From: Candidatus Cybelea sp.
GTDB taxonomy: Bacteria; Vulcanimicrobiota; Vulcanimicrobiia; Vulcanimicrobiales; Vulcanimicrobiaceae
DNA: 56,846 bases
Assembly: GCA_036489315.1 (NCBI GenBank)
Contig: DASXFZ010000008.1
Coordinates: forward strand, 1 to 56,846
Direction: 5' to 3'
The position numbers and the translations under genes are program-made. Under the pieces are notes generated by a model. That model ran no database searches and was not told where the DNA came from. It worked only from the letters and a program-made list of their open reading frames with translations. Shown here piece by piece: positions 32,113-40,246 of this stretch. Within the stretch, counting starts at the first letter, position 1, and each line of letters starts with the position of its first letter.

Positions 32113-32453
32113 AGGTCCTCTCGATCGTTACCATCGACCGCACCAACGGTCACCCGCATAACGACCCCACGCTTCCGCAGCGCATGGGCACGCTGATCCA
32201 AGAGATGCGCACGAAAGGGGCGCTGGTCGACACCGGCGGACGCGACACCGATATGCTCGAGCTCTCGATCGCGCGCAAGAACGGCCAAACGAGCGTCACC
32301 GATGGGCCGTTTGCCGAATCGAAGGAAGTCGTCGGCGGCTTCGCTCTCATGGACGTAAAGGATCGCGATGACGCGATCGCCTGGACGAAGCGCTTCCTCG
32401 GCGTCCTCGGCACCGGGACGTGCTACCTTCACGAGGTTTCGCCGACGCCATAG
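32109..32453 (+). CDS. YciI/DGPF domain protein (second copy)
   Basis: The 114-residue protein starts with GTG inside the preceding stop codon. It has the same fold: VLSIVTIDRTNGHP, ELSIARKNGQTSVTDGPFAESKEVVGGFALMDV and a C-terminal helix segment (DAIAWTKRFLGVLG). It is clearly related to its neighbour, but without the extra C-terminal tail. It ends in TAG, sharing its last base with the GTG of the sigma factor, so translation of the three genes is coupled. Function of DGPF proteins with such sigma factors is unresolved. Confidence 0.93.
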   Translation: MKVLSIVTIDRTNGHPHNDPTLPQRMGTLIQEMRTKGALVDTGGRDTDMLELSIARKNGQTSVTDGPFAESKEVVGGFALMDVKDRDDAIAWTKRFLGVLGTGTCYLHEVSPTP

Positions 32454-33724
32454 TGAGCAGCGGCGACCCTCGCGGCACGCTCGCGGCTATTTGGCGGATC
32501 GAATCGCCAAAGCTGATCGCGAGCCTCTCGCGGATGCTGCGCGACGTCGGACGAGCGGAAGATCTGGCGCAGGATGCCTTCGTTGCGGCGCTCTCGCAGT
32601 GGCCCGGCGAAGGCATCCCGCGCAATCCGGGCGCGTGGCTGATGACCACCGCGAAACGCCGTGCGATCGATCAGATTCGCCGTGACAAAACGCTGCACGT
32701 CGACTCCGATGCCACCTCGAGCCCCTCCGGTGTCACCCTGAGCTTGTCGAAGGGTGCAGTGGAACCCGACTTCGCCGACTCCTACGAGGAAATCGATGAT
32801 GACATGCTGCGTTTGATGTTCGTCGCCTGCCATCCGGTGGTTTCGAAGGAAGCGCACGTCGCGCTGACGCTCAAATTGGTCGGCGGCTTGACGACTGCCG
32901 AGATCGCGCGTGCCTTTCTCGTTCCCGAACCCACGATCGCACAGCGCATAGTACGCGCGAAGCGCACGCTTTTTGAAGCGCGCGTTCCCTTCGAGGTACC
33001 CTCCGGACCCGAACGATTGGTGCGCCTGGCGTCGATTCTTGAAACGATCTATCTAATTTTCAACGAAGGCTATGCCGCCACGGCGGGGGACGACGTCTTG
33101 CGTCCAGAGCTCGTCGAAGATGCCCTTCGGCTCGGGCGCATGCTCGCGGCGCTGGTGCCGAACGAAAGCGAAGTGTTGGGACTCGTCGCGCTGATGGAGA
33201 TACAAGCCTCGCGCATGGGCGCTCGCGTCGGGCCTTCCGGCGAGCCCATTCTCTTGCTCGACCAAGATCGCAGCCGCTGGAATCGGCTGCTGATTAGCCG
33301 CGGCCGCAACGCGCTTGCCAAAGCTCAGGAACTTGGCACGTCGCTTGGACCGTACGCGTTGCAATCGGCGATCGCGGCCTGCCATGCTCGTGCCGCCACA
33401 CCCGAGGAAACGGATTGGGAGCGCATTGCGGCTCTCTACGATGCGTTAGGCCAGCTGACGCCGACGCCGGTCGTCGAGCTCAACCGCGCGGTCGCCGTAG
33501 GTATGGCATTCGGCCCGCAAGCCGGCCTCGAAATCGCCAACGCGCTTCTCGATCAGCCGTCGCTGCGCAACTACCATCTGCTGCCGGCCGTTCGCGCCGA
33601 TCTGCTCTTCAAACTGGGGCGATTGAGCGAAGCACGTTCGGAATTCGAGCGCGCCGCCGCACTCGCGCGCAACTCGCGCGACCGCACGCTGCTCCTAGCT
33701 CGCGCCTCTGAGTGTCACCCTTAG
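32453..33724 (+). CDS. ECF42-type RNA polymerase sigma factor with C-terminal TPR-like extension
   Basis: The GTG at 32453 gives 423 residues. Residues about 1-75 are sigma region 2 (LSRMLRDVGRAEDLAQDAFVAAL, GAWLMTTAKRRAIDQIRRDK), and residues about 120-180 are region 4 (LTLKLVGGLTTAEIARAFLVPEPTIAQRIVRAK). The large C-terminal part (FNEGYAATAG, LLLDQDRSRWNR, YALQSAIAACHA, VELNRAVAVGMAFG) is the helical extension typical of ECF42. These sigma factors pair with DGPF proteins, as here; the two genes directly upstream are both DGPF. A dispersed repeat lies inside the linker (32731-32755) and adds the residues VTLSLSKG. The stop codon sits in a 25-bp tandem repeat. Confidence 0.92.
   Translation: MSSGDPRGTLAAIWRIESPKLIASLSRMLRDVGRAEDLAQDAFVAALSQWPGEGIPRNPGAWLMTTAKRRAIDQIRRDKTLHVDSDATSSPSGVTLSLSKGAVEPDFADSYEEIDDDMLRLMFVACHPVVSKEAHVALTLKLVGGLTTAEIARAFLVPEPTIAQRIVRAKRTLFEARVPFEVPSGPERLVRLASILETIYLIFNEGYAATAGDDVLRPELVEDALRLGRMLAALVPNESEVLGLVALMEIQASRMGARVGPSGEPILLLDQDRSRWNRLLISRGRNALAKAQELGTSLGPYALQSAIAACHARAATPEETDWERIAALYDALGQLTPTPVVELNRAVAVGMAFGPQAGLEIANALLDQPSLRNYHLLPAVRADLLFKLGRLSEARSEFERAAALARNSRDRTLLLARASECHP
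32731..32755 (+). repeat. Dispersed repeat unit inside the sigma factor gene
   Basis: This in-frame copy of the CCTGAGCTTGTCGAAGG repeat (with TGTCAC in front and GT behind) encodes VTLSLSKG between sigma regions 2 and 4. The reading frame stays open. Other copies in the window lie between genes. Confidence 0.8.
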
Positions 33725-33777
33725 CGGAGCTAACGCGTGTCCCACTTAGCGGAGATAACGCGTGCCCTACTTAGCAG
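33720..33777 (+). repeat. 25-bp tandem repeat, 2.3 copies
   Basis: Units begin at 33720, 33745 and 33770 with CTTAGCGGAG; the first two differ at two or three positions in the 25-base unit (CTAACGCG / ATAACGCG). The third is cut after CTTAGCAG. The first unit overlaps the sigma factor stop codon. No function is evident. Confidence 0.75.
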
Positions 33778-33785
33778 TGGTTCGT

Positions 33786-33829
33786 GTCGTCCTGAGCTTG
33801 TCGAAGGATTGTCGAAGGATTGTCGAAAG
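33786..33829 (+). repeat. Dispersed repeat cluster upstream of aspartic peptidase
   Basis: GTCGTCCTGAGCTTGTCGAAGG is followed by two more TTGTCGAAG units. It is the same repeat family as at 29194 and 32731. It lies in the gap before the GTG at 33874 and probably contributes no coding sequence. Confidence 0.75.
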
Positions 33830-33873
33830 ACGGGTGTGGGTGTCGTGCGGAGCGAAGCCGAAATACGAGACGC

Positions 33874-34734
33874 GTGACTGCACGCTTGAAAAAAGAACTT
33901 GCGCTGTTAGCTCTGGCCGCGCTGATTCCGCTGCGCGCGGCGGCACAGACAGTCGTCCCCTTCACCTTGAGCGGCGGCCTGGTGACGGTAAAGGCAACCG
34001 CGAAGGGCTTGCCGCTGACGATGATCGTCGATCTCGGTGCCGGCGTCGACGTCCTGTCGTCGACGGCCGCACGAACGCTCGGCGTCATCGCCACTCGCCG
34101 TTACACCAACTGGCGGATGGAAGGCGAACGCGTCGACGCCGATATCGGAACGCTGCCCACGCTCTCCTTGCGAACGCTACAGATTTCCAGCGCGCCGGCC
34201 ATCATTTGGAGCGGACTCGACGGCAGCGGCATTGACGGCCTAATCTCCGCGACCGCCTTTCGCAGCCAGCCGGTTACGTTCGACTATGCCTCGCAGCAGC
34301 TGATTCTCGAAGATGAGGCGTCGTTCGCAAAGCGCACGCGCTCGGCCTCGAAGGTTCCGATCGAACTTGCCGACGATCGCGACATTTCACTCGGGATCTT
34401 TGCCTGGTTCGATTTTGGGCGAGGCCAGCGCGGCCTCTGCGAAATCGATACCGGTTCGCAGGGACTCTTCCTCGACAGACGCTTCGCGTCAAAGCTCGGG
34501 GTCAACCTTGACGATTCGCGGCTCAAGCGCGTGCAGGGGCCCGCGGGGGAGCGTATTATCGCGACGATCCCACGGGTCGCTCTTGCCGGCGCGCCAACCT
34601 CCACGATCGAAACGCCGAAGGCCTTATTTACGAATCTGACCTACGACTGCAACGTCGGCAACGAGTTCTGGCGCGGACGGGCCTTCACGCTCGACATCTC
34701 GAACCGCGCGCTCTACCTAGGAGGGCCTTCATGA
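33874..34734 (+). CDS. Exported retropepsin-like aspartic peptidase homologue, first motif DLG
   Basis: The GTG at 33874 gives 286 residues with a signal peptide (LALLALAALIPLRAAAQ). It has two aspartic-peptidase-like halves. The first motif reads IVDLGAGVDVLSS (DLG instead of DTG/DSG) near residue 48, and the second reads CEIDTGSQGLFLD (canonical DTG) near residue 190. Both motifs are followed by hydrophobic segments typical of the fold (IDGLISATAF; CNVGNEFW). The altered first motif may reduce or change activity. It precedes and overlaps by 4 bases a small exported protein. It is likely periplasmic. Confidence 0.82.
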   Translation: MTARLKKELALLALAALIPLRAAAQTVVPFTLSGGLVTVKATAKGLPLTMIVDLGAGVDVLSSTAARTLGVIATRRYTNWRMEGERVDADIGTLPTLSLRTLQISSAPAIIWSGLDGSGIDGLISATAFRSQPVTFDYASQQLILEDEASFAKRTRSASKVPIELADDRDISLGIFAWFDFGRGQRGLCEIDTGSQGLFLDRRFASKLGVNLDDSRLKRVQGPAGERIIATIPRVALAGAPTSTIETPKALFTNLTYDCNVGNEFWRGRAFTLDISNRALYLGGPS

Positions 34735-35306
34735 AACGCTTCGCCGCGGCGGCTTGCGCAGCCGTCGTTCTCGCCGCAATTTCGCCGGGTAGCGCCGCGA
34801 CGCCCGAGCCGTCGCTCGTCACGTCGACGGCCTACGACAATCACCACGGCTTCGACTTCCTTTTCGGCACCTGGACGACGCACTATCGTATCCTGCGCAA
34901 GCGTCTTGCGCACGACAACGTCTGGTACGACTGCTACGGGACGTCGACCATCCGCCCGTTCTGGAACGGCAGCGCGAACCTCGAGGACGGCGACCTGCGC
35001 TGCCCGCCGCCCCGCGGTTACACTCACGGAATGACGCTGCGTCTCTACGATGCCGCAACGCATCAGTGGTCGCTTTACTGGGGCACGACGAAGATTGGGC
35101 TCGCGCTCCCGCAGCAGGTCGGCCACTTCGATCCCAACGGAGTTGGCCAGTTCTACGCCGACGATACGTGGCACGGCACGCCGGTAATCGTTCGTTTCAA
35201 GTGGTGGCTAAAGAGCGGCGACCACCCTCGCTTCGAACAAGCCTTTTCTACCGACCGCGGCCGCACCTGGGAAACAAACTGGACCACCGACTACACCCGA
35301 AAATAA
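34731..35306 (+). CDS. Exported DUF1579-like protein
   Basis: The 191-residue product has a signal peptide (MKRFAAAACAAVVLAAISPGSA). The mature part starts with HHGFDFLFGTWTTHYRIL, then YDCYGTSTIRPFWNGSANLED, MTLRLYDAATHQWSLYWG, GVGQFYADDTWHG and FEQAFSTDRGRTWETNW. The FDFxxGxW opening and beta-strand order recall lipocalin-like DUF1579 proteins that bind a small hydrophobic ligand. The ATGA overlap couples it to the aspartic peptidase homologue. Ligand unknown. Confidence 0.8.
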   Translation: MKRFAAAACAAVVLAAISPGSAATPEPSLVTSTAYDNHHGFDFLFGTWTTHYRILRKRLAHDNVWYDCYGTSTIRPFWNGSANLEDGDLRCPPPRGYTHGMTLRLYDAATHQWSLYWGTTKIGLALPQQVGHFDPNGVGQFYADDTWHGTPVIVRFKWWLKSGDHPRFEQAFSTDRGRTWETNWTTDYTRK

Positions 35307-35326
35307 CGACACGCACGGACCTCGCT

Positions 35327-36289
35327 TTATTTCGCGGGGCTTAACGCCACCCCAAGAACACCGCCGGTGATTCCATCGGTGATTCGAACGGTCGGCTGCG
35401 TCGCCCCTGGGGGAAAAACGACGACGTTGCCGTTCGCGCCTGCATATTCATCGCCGACGAAGAGCGTGCCGTCCGCTCCATAGGCGAGTGCCGTTGGGGT
35501 CGTCACACCGCTGGTGAGGGCCATGCGCTCCTTCTTGTAAGGCGGCGGATAGAAGCGGACGCTGTTGAGCTCGGCGTCGGCCACGACGATGTCGTTGTGG
35601 GCATCGAGCTTGAGATCTTCGAGAAACGCGCCCGTATTGAGGTCGTTCAGCGGCAGAACCTTACTTTTATTCGCGGCTTTCGGAAACTCGATGACCGACG
35701 ACTGCGAACCGTAGATCTGCGCGAGGAAAAGGTGCCCCGCAGCATCTTTGGCAAGGCCGTGCGGAACGTACACGCCCGCGGTTAAAATCGTCGATGGGCT
35801 CGTCTTTCCCCGCGGGAAGACCGCGATTCCGCCTTCGATCTGCCCCTTCACACCCGCGACCGAAACGTACATCGTGCCTTTAGAGTCGACCATTCCTCCG
35901 AACGGCAAGTCGATTCCGTTGGTATAAGACCGGACCAGCTTGTACGTGCGGGGTGCGTACTCCGTAACCGAGCTCGTATACGTCATATCGTTGCCGACGA
36001 AGACGTCGCCCTTTGCGTCCGTCCAAATGGCGCCTGGATTCGCCAGCCCTTTAGTGATCTTGCCGATCATCGTCGGGTTCTTCGAATACGCATCGTACAG
36101 CGCCACGTAGCTCGCATAGGTCCCATTATTAACGAGCACGTAGAGAGTCTGCCGCGGCGGCTTCGCGTCTCGCGCTCGTGCGGCAGAAGACGCCGCCTGC
36201 GGCACGACGCCCTGCGGGCTGGTGCCCAAGCCCGAGCAGCCCGCGATTAGGATTACCGTTCCTAACGAAAGGGAAGTCAGTCGCATCAT
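35327..36289 (-). CDS. Propeller-type lipoprotein
   Basis: The 320-residue protein has a lipoprotein signal (SLGTVILIAGC). The mature part has six-bladed propeller-like repeats: GAIWTDAKGDVFVGND, GGMVDSKGTMYVSV, GLAKDAAGHLFLAQI, DLKLDAHNDIVVADA and ALAYGADGTLFVGDE, ending with GVALSPAK. The repeats fit NHL/SMP-30-like blades. No catalytic metal site was identified. It ends only 20 bases from the convergent DUF1579-like gene. Probably surface anchored. Confidence 0.8.
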   Translation of the reverse strand: MMRLTSLSLGTVILIAGCSGLGTSPQGVVPQAASSAARARDAKPPRQTLYVLVNNGTYASYVALYDAYSKNPTMIGKITKGLANPGAIWTDAKGDVFVGNDMTYTSSVTEYAPRTYKLVRSYTNGIDLPFGGMVDSKGTMYVSVAGVKGQIEGGIAVFPRGKTSPSTILTAGVYVPHGLAKDAAGHLFLAQIYGSQSSVIEFPKAANKSKVLPLNDLNTGAFLEDLKLDAHNDIVVADAELNSVRFYPPPYKKERMALTSGVTTPTALAYGADGTLFVGDEYAGANGNVVVFPPGATQPTVRITDGITGGVLGVALSPAK

Positions 36290-36358
36290 GCTTCGCGACT
36301 TGGAATACCGATGAGCGACCTCCTCCCCGCCTTTATGCGTGTGGTTGCTCGGTTTACT

Positions 36359-36793
36359 CTAGGGGTTGTCCGCGATCTGCTTTAGGAACGCATCCATGGT
36401 GCGCGCAGCGAGTCTTCGACCCACGACGTTATCGAAAAAAAGCCCGAAAAGACCGCCCGGCGGCTCATACGAACCGTCGAGCACGACCTCCGTTTTCTTG
36501 CCGCTGGGCCGCACCGTAAGCGTGGCACCAAATGCGGGGAAGCCGCGCCAGGCCGGACGCCACGCAAATGCTACACCCTCGCGATGCGGAGCAATGCTGA
36601 GCCAGTCGAACAACAGGTAGTATCGAATCTCGACACTCGCGGTTGATGAGCCCAAAGCCTTTACCTGGAGTTTTGGGTGTTGCGAGAAGAAGTCTTGGAG
36701 TCGATCGATCACTACATCCTGAGGCGCACGGATCCGGACCGTGCGGACTATTCGGGCCACCTGTGGATATTTGTCTAGGGACGCTAAAACCAC
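36359..36793 (-). CDS. SRPBCC (polyketide cyclase/START-like) family protein
   Basis: The 144-residue protein starts at GTG after GTGAGGG. The START-like fold is seen in VRTVRIRAPQDVVIDRLQDFF, the curved strands VEIRYYLLFDWLSI, ATLTVRPSGKKTEVVLDGSYEP, and the long C-terminal helix VVGRRLAARTMDAFLKQIAD. These small proteins bind hydrophobic ligands or act as cyclases. No specific ligand is visible. It is cytosolic. Confidence 0.8.
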   Translation of the reverse strand: MVLASLDKYPQVARIVRTVRIRAPQDVVIDRLQDFFSQHPKLQVKALGSSTASVEIRYYLLFDWLSIAPHREGVAFAWRPAWRGFPAFGATLTVRPSGKKTEVVLDGSYEPPGGLFGLFFDNVVGRRLAARTMDAFLKQIADNP

Positions 36794-36884
36794 CCCTCAC
36801 GTTTGGCCATATCGTGGTCGCGCGGTCTAGGTCGGGCTGCACTCACTCAGGATATGAGCCGCGCGCAGCGTTCGAGTTCCCTCT

Positions 36885-37763
36885 TCAGTGCTCCGGCGCT
36901 GGAGTGGGAACGGGATCATGAAGGCGCGCAGTTGGTGTGAGGCCGAGCCGCCCTCGACGCGCGTCGAACGTGAGGATGAAGCGGCGCAGAATCTCCATGC
37001 CCACCGCCGGCGGATTGCCCGAGGGCCCCCAGACGTTCGTTATAGCGTACGGACCGATCTGCACGCTCGCGAAGACGCCGGAATAATCCACGTACGGAGT
37101 CCCGAGCCCGACGCCCTGTGTGCTCTTCCGTCGCGTCGGCGACTGCCGCACGAGGTCGTCGCTGACTGCATCGTCGGATCCTGTGTCGACCCGCACCCGG
37201 TGCGTCGCCGCGACACCGTTGGGAAGTGTAAGTCTCAGGTTGATGAAGAAGCGATCGTTCGTGACGATCAGCGGAATCGTCGCACCAGCCGGACCGCTCG
37301 CCACCGGCGTGCCGCGGCAAAACGCGATCGTCTTCGCGTTCGGGTCGATGCGCACGACGTATTCTTTGAAGAAATCTGCTCCCACGAGGCCGTCGATGCG
37401 CCGGCTCGTCCCAGTGTGGCTGAGATCGAGAACCCACGGGTCGGCGACGTGAACGCTCGCAGTACCGGCCCGCAACTCGAGCGGCAACGTGTGAAGCAGC
37501 TCCGCGCTGCCGCGTCCCACGCCCGACATGCGCGCCGGTTTGATCAGCGGTAAGCCGAGGCGCTTAGCCGCCGCGAGGTCGATGACCGAATGGCGCGCGC
37601 CGGTATCGACGTCGAACCATAGCTGCGAGCCGTCGACGAAGACCGGGATGTTAATAAGCCGGTCGTCGGGCCGATAAACGATGCTATCGCAAGGCACGGC
37701 CGCCGCCTCCGGAACGCTCCAAGCGAGGAGAAGGAGACATGCCGCCGCGGCCGCTTGACGCAT
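36885..37763 (-). CDS. Exported retropepsin/pepsin-like aspartic peptidase
   Basis: The ATG at 37763 gives 292 residues; a further ATG at 37787 would cover the operator. The signal peptide is AAAACLLLLAWSVPEAAA. Two DTG motifs are seen: FDVDTGARHSVIDLAAAKRLGLP (near residue 52) and VRVDTGSDDAVSDDLV (near residue 190). DGLVGADFFKEY follows the first and VGMEILRRFILTFD the second, as in aspartic peptidases with two lobes. Unlike the homologue at 33874, both active-site motifs are intact. It diverges from a GntR regulator with a palindrome between the starts, so it is probably regulated by it. Confidence 0.88.
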   Translation of the reverse strand: MRQAAAAACLLLLAWSVPEAAAVPCDSIVYRPDDRLINIPVFVDGSQLWFDVDTGARHSVIDLAAAKRLGLPLIKPARMSGVGRGSAELLHTLPLELRAGTASVHVADPWVLDLSHTGTSRRIDGLVGADFFKEYVVRIDPNAKTIAFCRGTPVASGPAGATIPLIVTNDRFFINLRLTLPNGVAATHRVRVDTGSDDAVSDDLVRQSPTRRKSTQGVGLGTPYVDYSGVFASVQIGPYAITNVWGPSGNPPAVGMEILRRFILTFDARRGRLGLTPTARLHDPVPTPAPEH

Positions 37764-37765
37764 AG

Positions 37766-37781
37766 TGTAAACATGTATACA
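37766..37781. promoter_or_regulatory. GntR-type palindromic operator candidate
   Basis: TGTAAACATGTATACA is a near-perfect 16-base palindrome (one mismatched pair). It lies between the divergent aspartic peptidase and GntR genes, eight bases upstream of the GntR start. TGTA...TACA half-sites resemble GntR operators. Binding was not shown. Confidence 0.6.
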
Positions 37782-37789
37782 ATCCATGA

Positions 37790-38419
37790 ATGCCCACTGT
37801 CAACGGGGGCGCGCCGATTCGTGGAACCGCCGATCAGATCGCCGAGCGAGTGCGCTCCGATATCGAATCGGGCGAGTTCCCCCCCGGATCCGCCCTCAAC
37901 CAGATGGAGCTGGCCGAGCGTTTTGGCTTGAGCCGCATTCCGATCCGTGAAGCGCTGCGCGGGCTCGAGGCGGAAGGCTATCTGGTCTACCGGCCCAATA
38001 AAGGCGCGGTCGTTTCGCCGCGGCCCAACGGCAGCGAACTGCGCGAGGTCGTCGAGATTCGCGAGTGCTTGGAAGAGCGCATCATGCGGCACGCAGTCGC
38101 AGCACTGGGCGATGCCGTTCTCGCGCGCGCCGGCGAGGCGTTAAAAGCGATGAATCGTGCGGCCGGCGAAGCCGAAGTGCGCGGCGCCCACGAGCATTTT
38201 CATAAGATGCTGTTCGATGCTGCCGGCCGCCCACGAATGGCGCGAATTATCGGCGAGTGGCGTTTTCACTATCATCTCGAAAAGCAAAAGGCGTTCATCC
38301 GCGCCTCGCGCGAGGTTCACGCGAGACTGCTCGATCGCTGTGCGGCAGGCGATGTCGAGGGCGTCGCCGCGTGCGTGCGCGATGAGTACGAGATCATTCG
38401 CGGTACGCTCGGCGGCTAA
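37790..38419 (+). CDS. GntR family transcriptional regulator (FCD type)
   Basis: The 209-residue protein has an N-terminal winged helix (IAERVRSDIESGEFPPGSAL, LAERFGLSRIPIREALRGLEAEGYLVYRPNKGAVV) and a C-terminal all-helical FCD domain (EVVEIRECLEERIMRHAVAAL, HEHFHKMLFDAAGRP, HYHLEKQ, REVHARLLDRC). Conserved histidines and Asp could bind a metal and an organic acid effector. It likely represses itself and the divergent peptidase gene via the palindrome at 37766. It ends near a 12-bp hairpin. Confidence 0.94.
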   Translation: MPTVNGGAPIRGTADQIAERVRSDIESGEFPPGSALNQMELAERFGLSRIPIREALRGLEAEGYLVYRPNKGAVVSPRPNGSELREVVEIRECLEERIMRHAVAALGDAVLARAGEALKAMNRAAGEAEVRGAHEHFHKMLFDAAGRPRMARIIGEWRFHYHLEKQKAFIRASREVHARLLDRCAAGDVEGVAACVRDEYEIIRGTLGG

Positions 38420-38447
38420 CCGTAATCCGAGGCCCAACGCAAAGGCG

Positions 38448-38487
38448 CCCGCGAAGCCGTGACGGCCCGTGCTTTCGGCTTCGCGGG
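38448..38487. terminator. Bidirectional terminator-like hairpin
   Basis: CCCGCGAAGCCG (38448-38459) pairs perfectly with CGGCTTCGCGGG (38476-38487) around a 16-base loop. It sits between convergent genes. A TTTT run follows on the plus side. This stem is strong enough to be a terminator in both directions. Confidence 0.7.
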
Positions 38488-38500
38488 ACCCCGGTTTTAC

Positions 38501-39355
38501 CTAGTTGAGAGAGACCTCCCGGGCGGCGACCGGCGCGCCGAAGAAGGTGAGCAGGTCGGCGTTGACGCGATCCTTCATCGTCGAACAGAGCCCGTGCGGT
38601 GCACCCTTGTACACTTCCAAACGCGCATTGGGGATTAGTTTCAGTGAGAGTGGCGCCGAGTCGGCGAACGGAACGATCTGATCGTCGTCACCGTGAATGA
38701 GCAGCGTCGGCACGTCGATCTTTTTGAGATCCTCGGTGAAGTCGGTCTCCGAAAACGCTTTGATGCAGTCGTAGCAAGCTTTGAGGCCGGCCAGCATTCC
38801 CTGCATCCAGAACGAGTCGCGCAGCCCCTGCGAGACTTTCGCGCCTTCGCGATTCGCACCGTAGAACGGCGCGCTCAAGTCTTTAAAGAACTGCGAGCGA
38901 TCGGCTTGCACCGAGGCGCGGAGCTGGTCGAAGGCTTCCATCGGTAATCCGCCGGGGTTCGTATCGCTCTTGAGCATGATCGGCGGAACCGCGCCGATCA
39001 GAACGGCCTTTGAGACTCGGCTGGTTCCGTGCCGGCCAATATAGCGCGCGACCTCGCCGCCGCCCGTTGAATGGCCGACGTGAATGAAGTCGGGCAGATC
39101 GAGCGTGCGTACGAGTTCGTCGACGTCATCGGCGAAGGTATCCATGTCGTTGCCATTCCAGGGCTGGCTCGAACGGCCGTTTCCCCGGCGATCGTGCGCG
39201 ATGCAGCGAAACCCTCGTGCCGCCAGGAAGAGCATTTGATCCTCCCAGGCGTCGGCATCGAGCGGCCAGCCGTGGCTAAATAATACGGGCTGTCCCGTGC
39301 CCCAGTCTTTGTAGTAGAGCTCGGTTCCGTCACGGAGCGTCAGATATGCCATCAT
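38501..39355 (-). CDS. Alpha/beta hydrolase (non-heme haloperoxidase/arylesterase type)
   Basis: The product has 284 residues, starting after AAGAGGTAC. It matches the chloroperoxidase-like subfamily: [63 protein letters not shown] (nucleophile Ser), [13 protein letters not shown] (acid) and APHGLCST (His). Length and motifs are normal. It hydrolyses esters or makes peracids; physiological substrate unknown. It is the last of three hydrolase genes in the same direction with 25 bases of spacing. Confidence 0.94.
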   Translation of the reverse strand: MMAYLTLRDGTELYYKDWGTGQPVLFSHGWPLDADAWEDQMLFLAARGFRCIAHDRRGNGRSSQPWNGNDMDTFADDVDELVRTLDLPDFIHVGHSTGGGEVARYIGRHGTSRVSKAVLIGAVPPIMLKSDTNPGGLPMEAFDQLRASVQADRSQFFKDLSAPFYGANREGAKVSQGLRDSFWMQGMLAGLKACYDCIKAFSETDFTEDLKKIDVPTLLIHGDDDQIVPFADSAPLSLKLIPNARLEVYKGAPHGLCSTMKDRVNADLLTFFGAPVAAREVSLN

Positions 39356-39380
39356 GTACCTCTTTCTTTCACATCTTTGG

Positions 39381-40223
39381 TTAGGTAAGGATCGCTTCGC
39401 TGTACGGCGAGGATGCCGTCGGTGAAAGCCCCCACTCGAGCGCGTAATCGGCGACGGCTTCCCAGCCCAGGACGGCGCCGGTGAAGTGTGGGCGTCCGGG
39501 AAACTCTTTGAACGCGGTCATCGACGGCGATTCCGCGATGAGATCCCAGGTTTTGCGGGTGTAGTCGGCCGGAACCAAGTGATCCTCGCCGCCGGCGATC
39601 AGCAGAATCGGCGGCCGGTCGGCCTTGACGTCGATGCGCGCCGGCGAATGCGGCGCGAAGTTTTCGAACGCGCCCTCGAACAGCACCCGATCCGCGCAAG
39701 CAATCGCGTAGCGGTCGTAGAGCTTCTTGCTCTCATCATCGGTGAGCGTATTGGTGAAGGCGTACTGGAATTGTTCGGGCGTCAGCATCGTTGCCTTTGC
39801 GATGTTGAAAGGATTGGCCAGCACGGGAGCGGAGCCCTTGAGCGTCGAGAAAGGCAGCTCCAGGACGCCTGCCGGGGCGGTCGGATCGACGCCGACGATC
39901 GCGCTGCCGAGGCCGCGGTAGGCAAGCAGCTGTGCGAAGAGGCCGCCGAATGAATGGCCCATAATGATCGGCGGCTCCTCGAGTTTGCGAACGAACGCGT
40001 CGAGATAATCGACGATGTTTTCGATGCTCTGCTGCGTGAGCGGTGTGGGATCGGCGCGCAGCTCTTCAACGGTCTTGTCGAGGCCGGGCCAGCCCGGAGT
40101 GAAGACCGTAAAACCCCGCGCGCGGTAACGCTCCGTCCAGTTCTCCCAGCTCTGCCAGTTCAGGAACAGGCCGTGGATGAGCACGATCGGGCGCGTGGCG
40201 TTGGTTGTAGTATCGTTTGTCAT
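39381..40223 (-). CDS. Alpha/beta hydrolase
   Basis: The 280-residue protein has an AGGAG site upstream. Motifs are [51 protein letters not shown] (nucleophile Ser), [16 protein letters not shown] (acid) and [11 protein letters not shown] (His). The lid region is helical ([21 protein letters not shown]). No signal peptide. Substrate unknown. It is the middle of three hydrolase genes; the first one is frameshifted. Confidence 0.92.
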   Translation of the reverse strand: MTNDTTTNATRPIVLIHGLFLNWQSWENWTERYRARGFTVFTPGWPGLDKTVEELRADPTPLTQQSIENIVDYLDAFVRKLEEPPIIMGHSFGGLFAQLLAYRGLGSAIVGVDPTAPAGVLELPFSTLKGSAPVLANPFNIAKATMLTPEQFQYAFTNTLTDDESKKLYDRYAIACADRVLFEGAFENFAPHSPARIDVKADRPPILLIAGGEDHLVPADYTRKTWDLIAESPSMTAFKEFPGRPHFTGAVLGWEAVADYALEWGLSPTASSPYSEAILT

Positions 40224-40246
40224 TGTCGTAGGACTCCTAAATGTTG

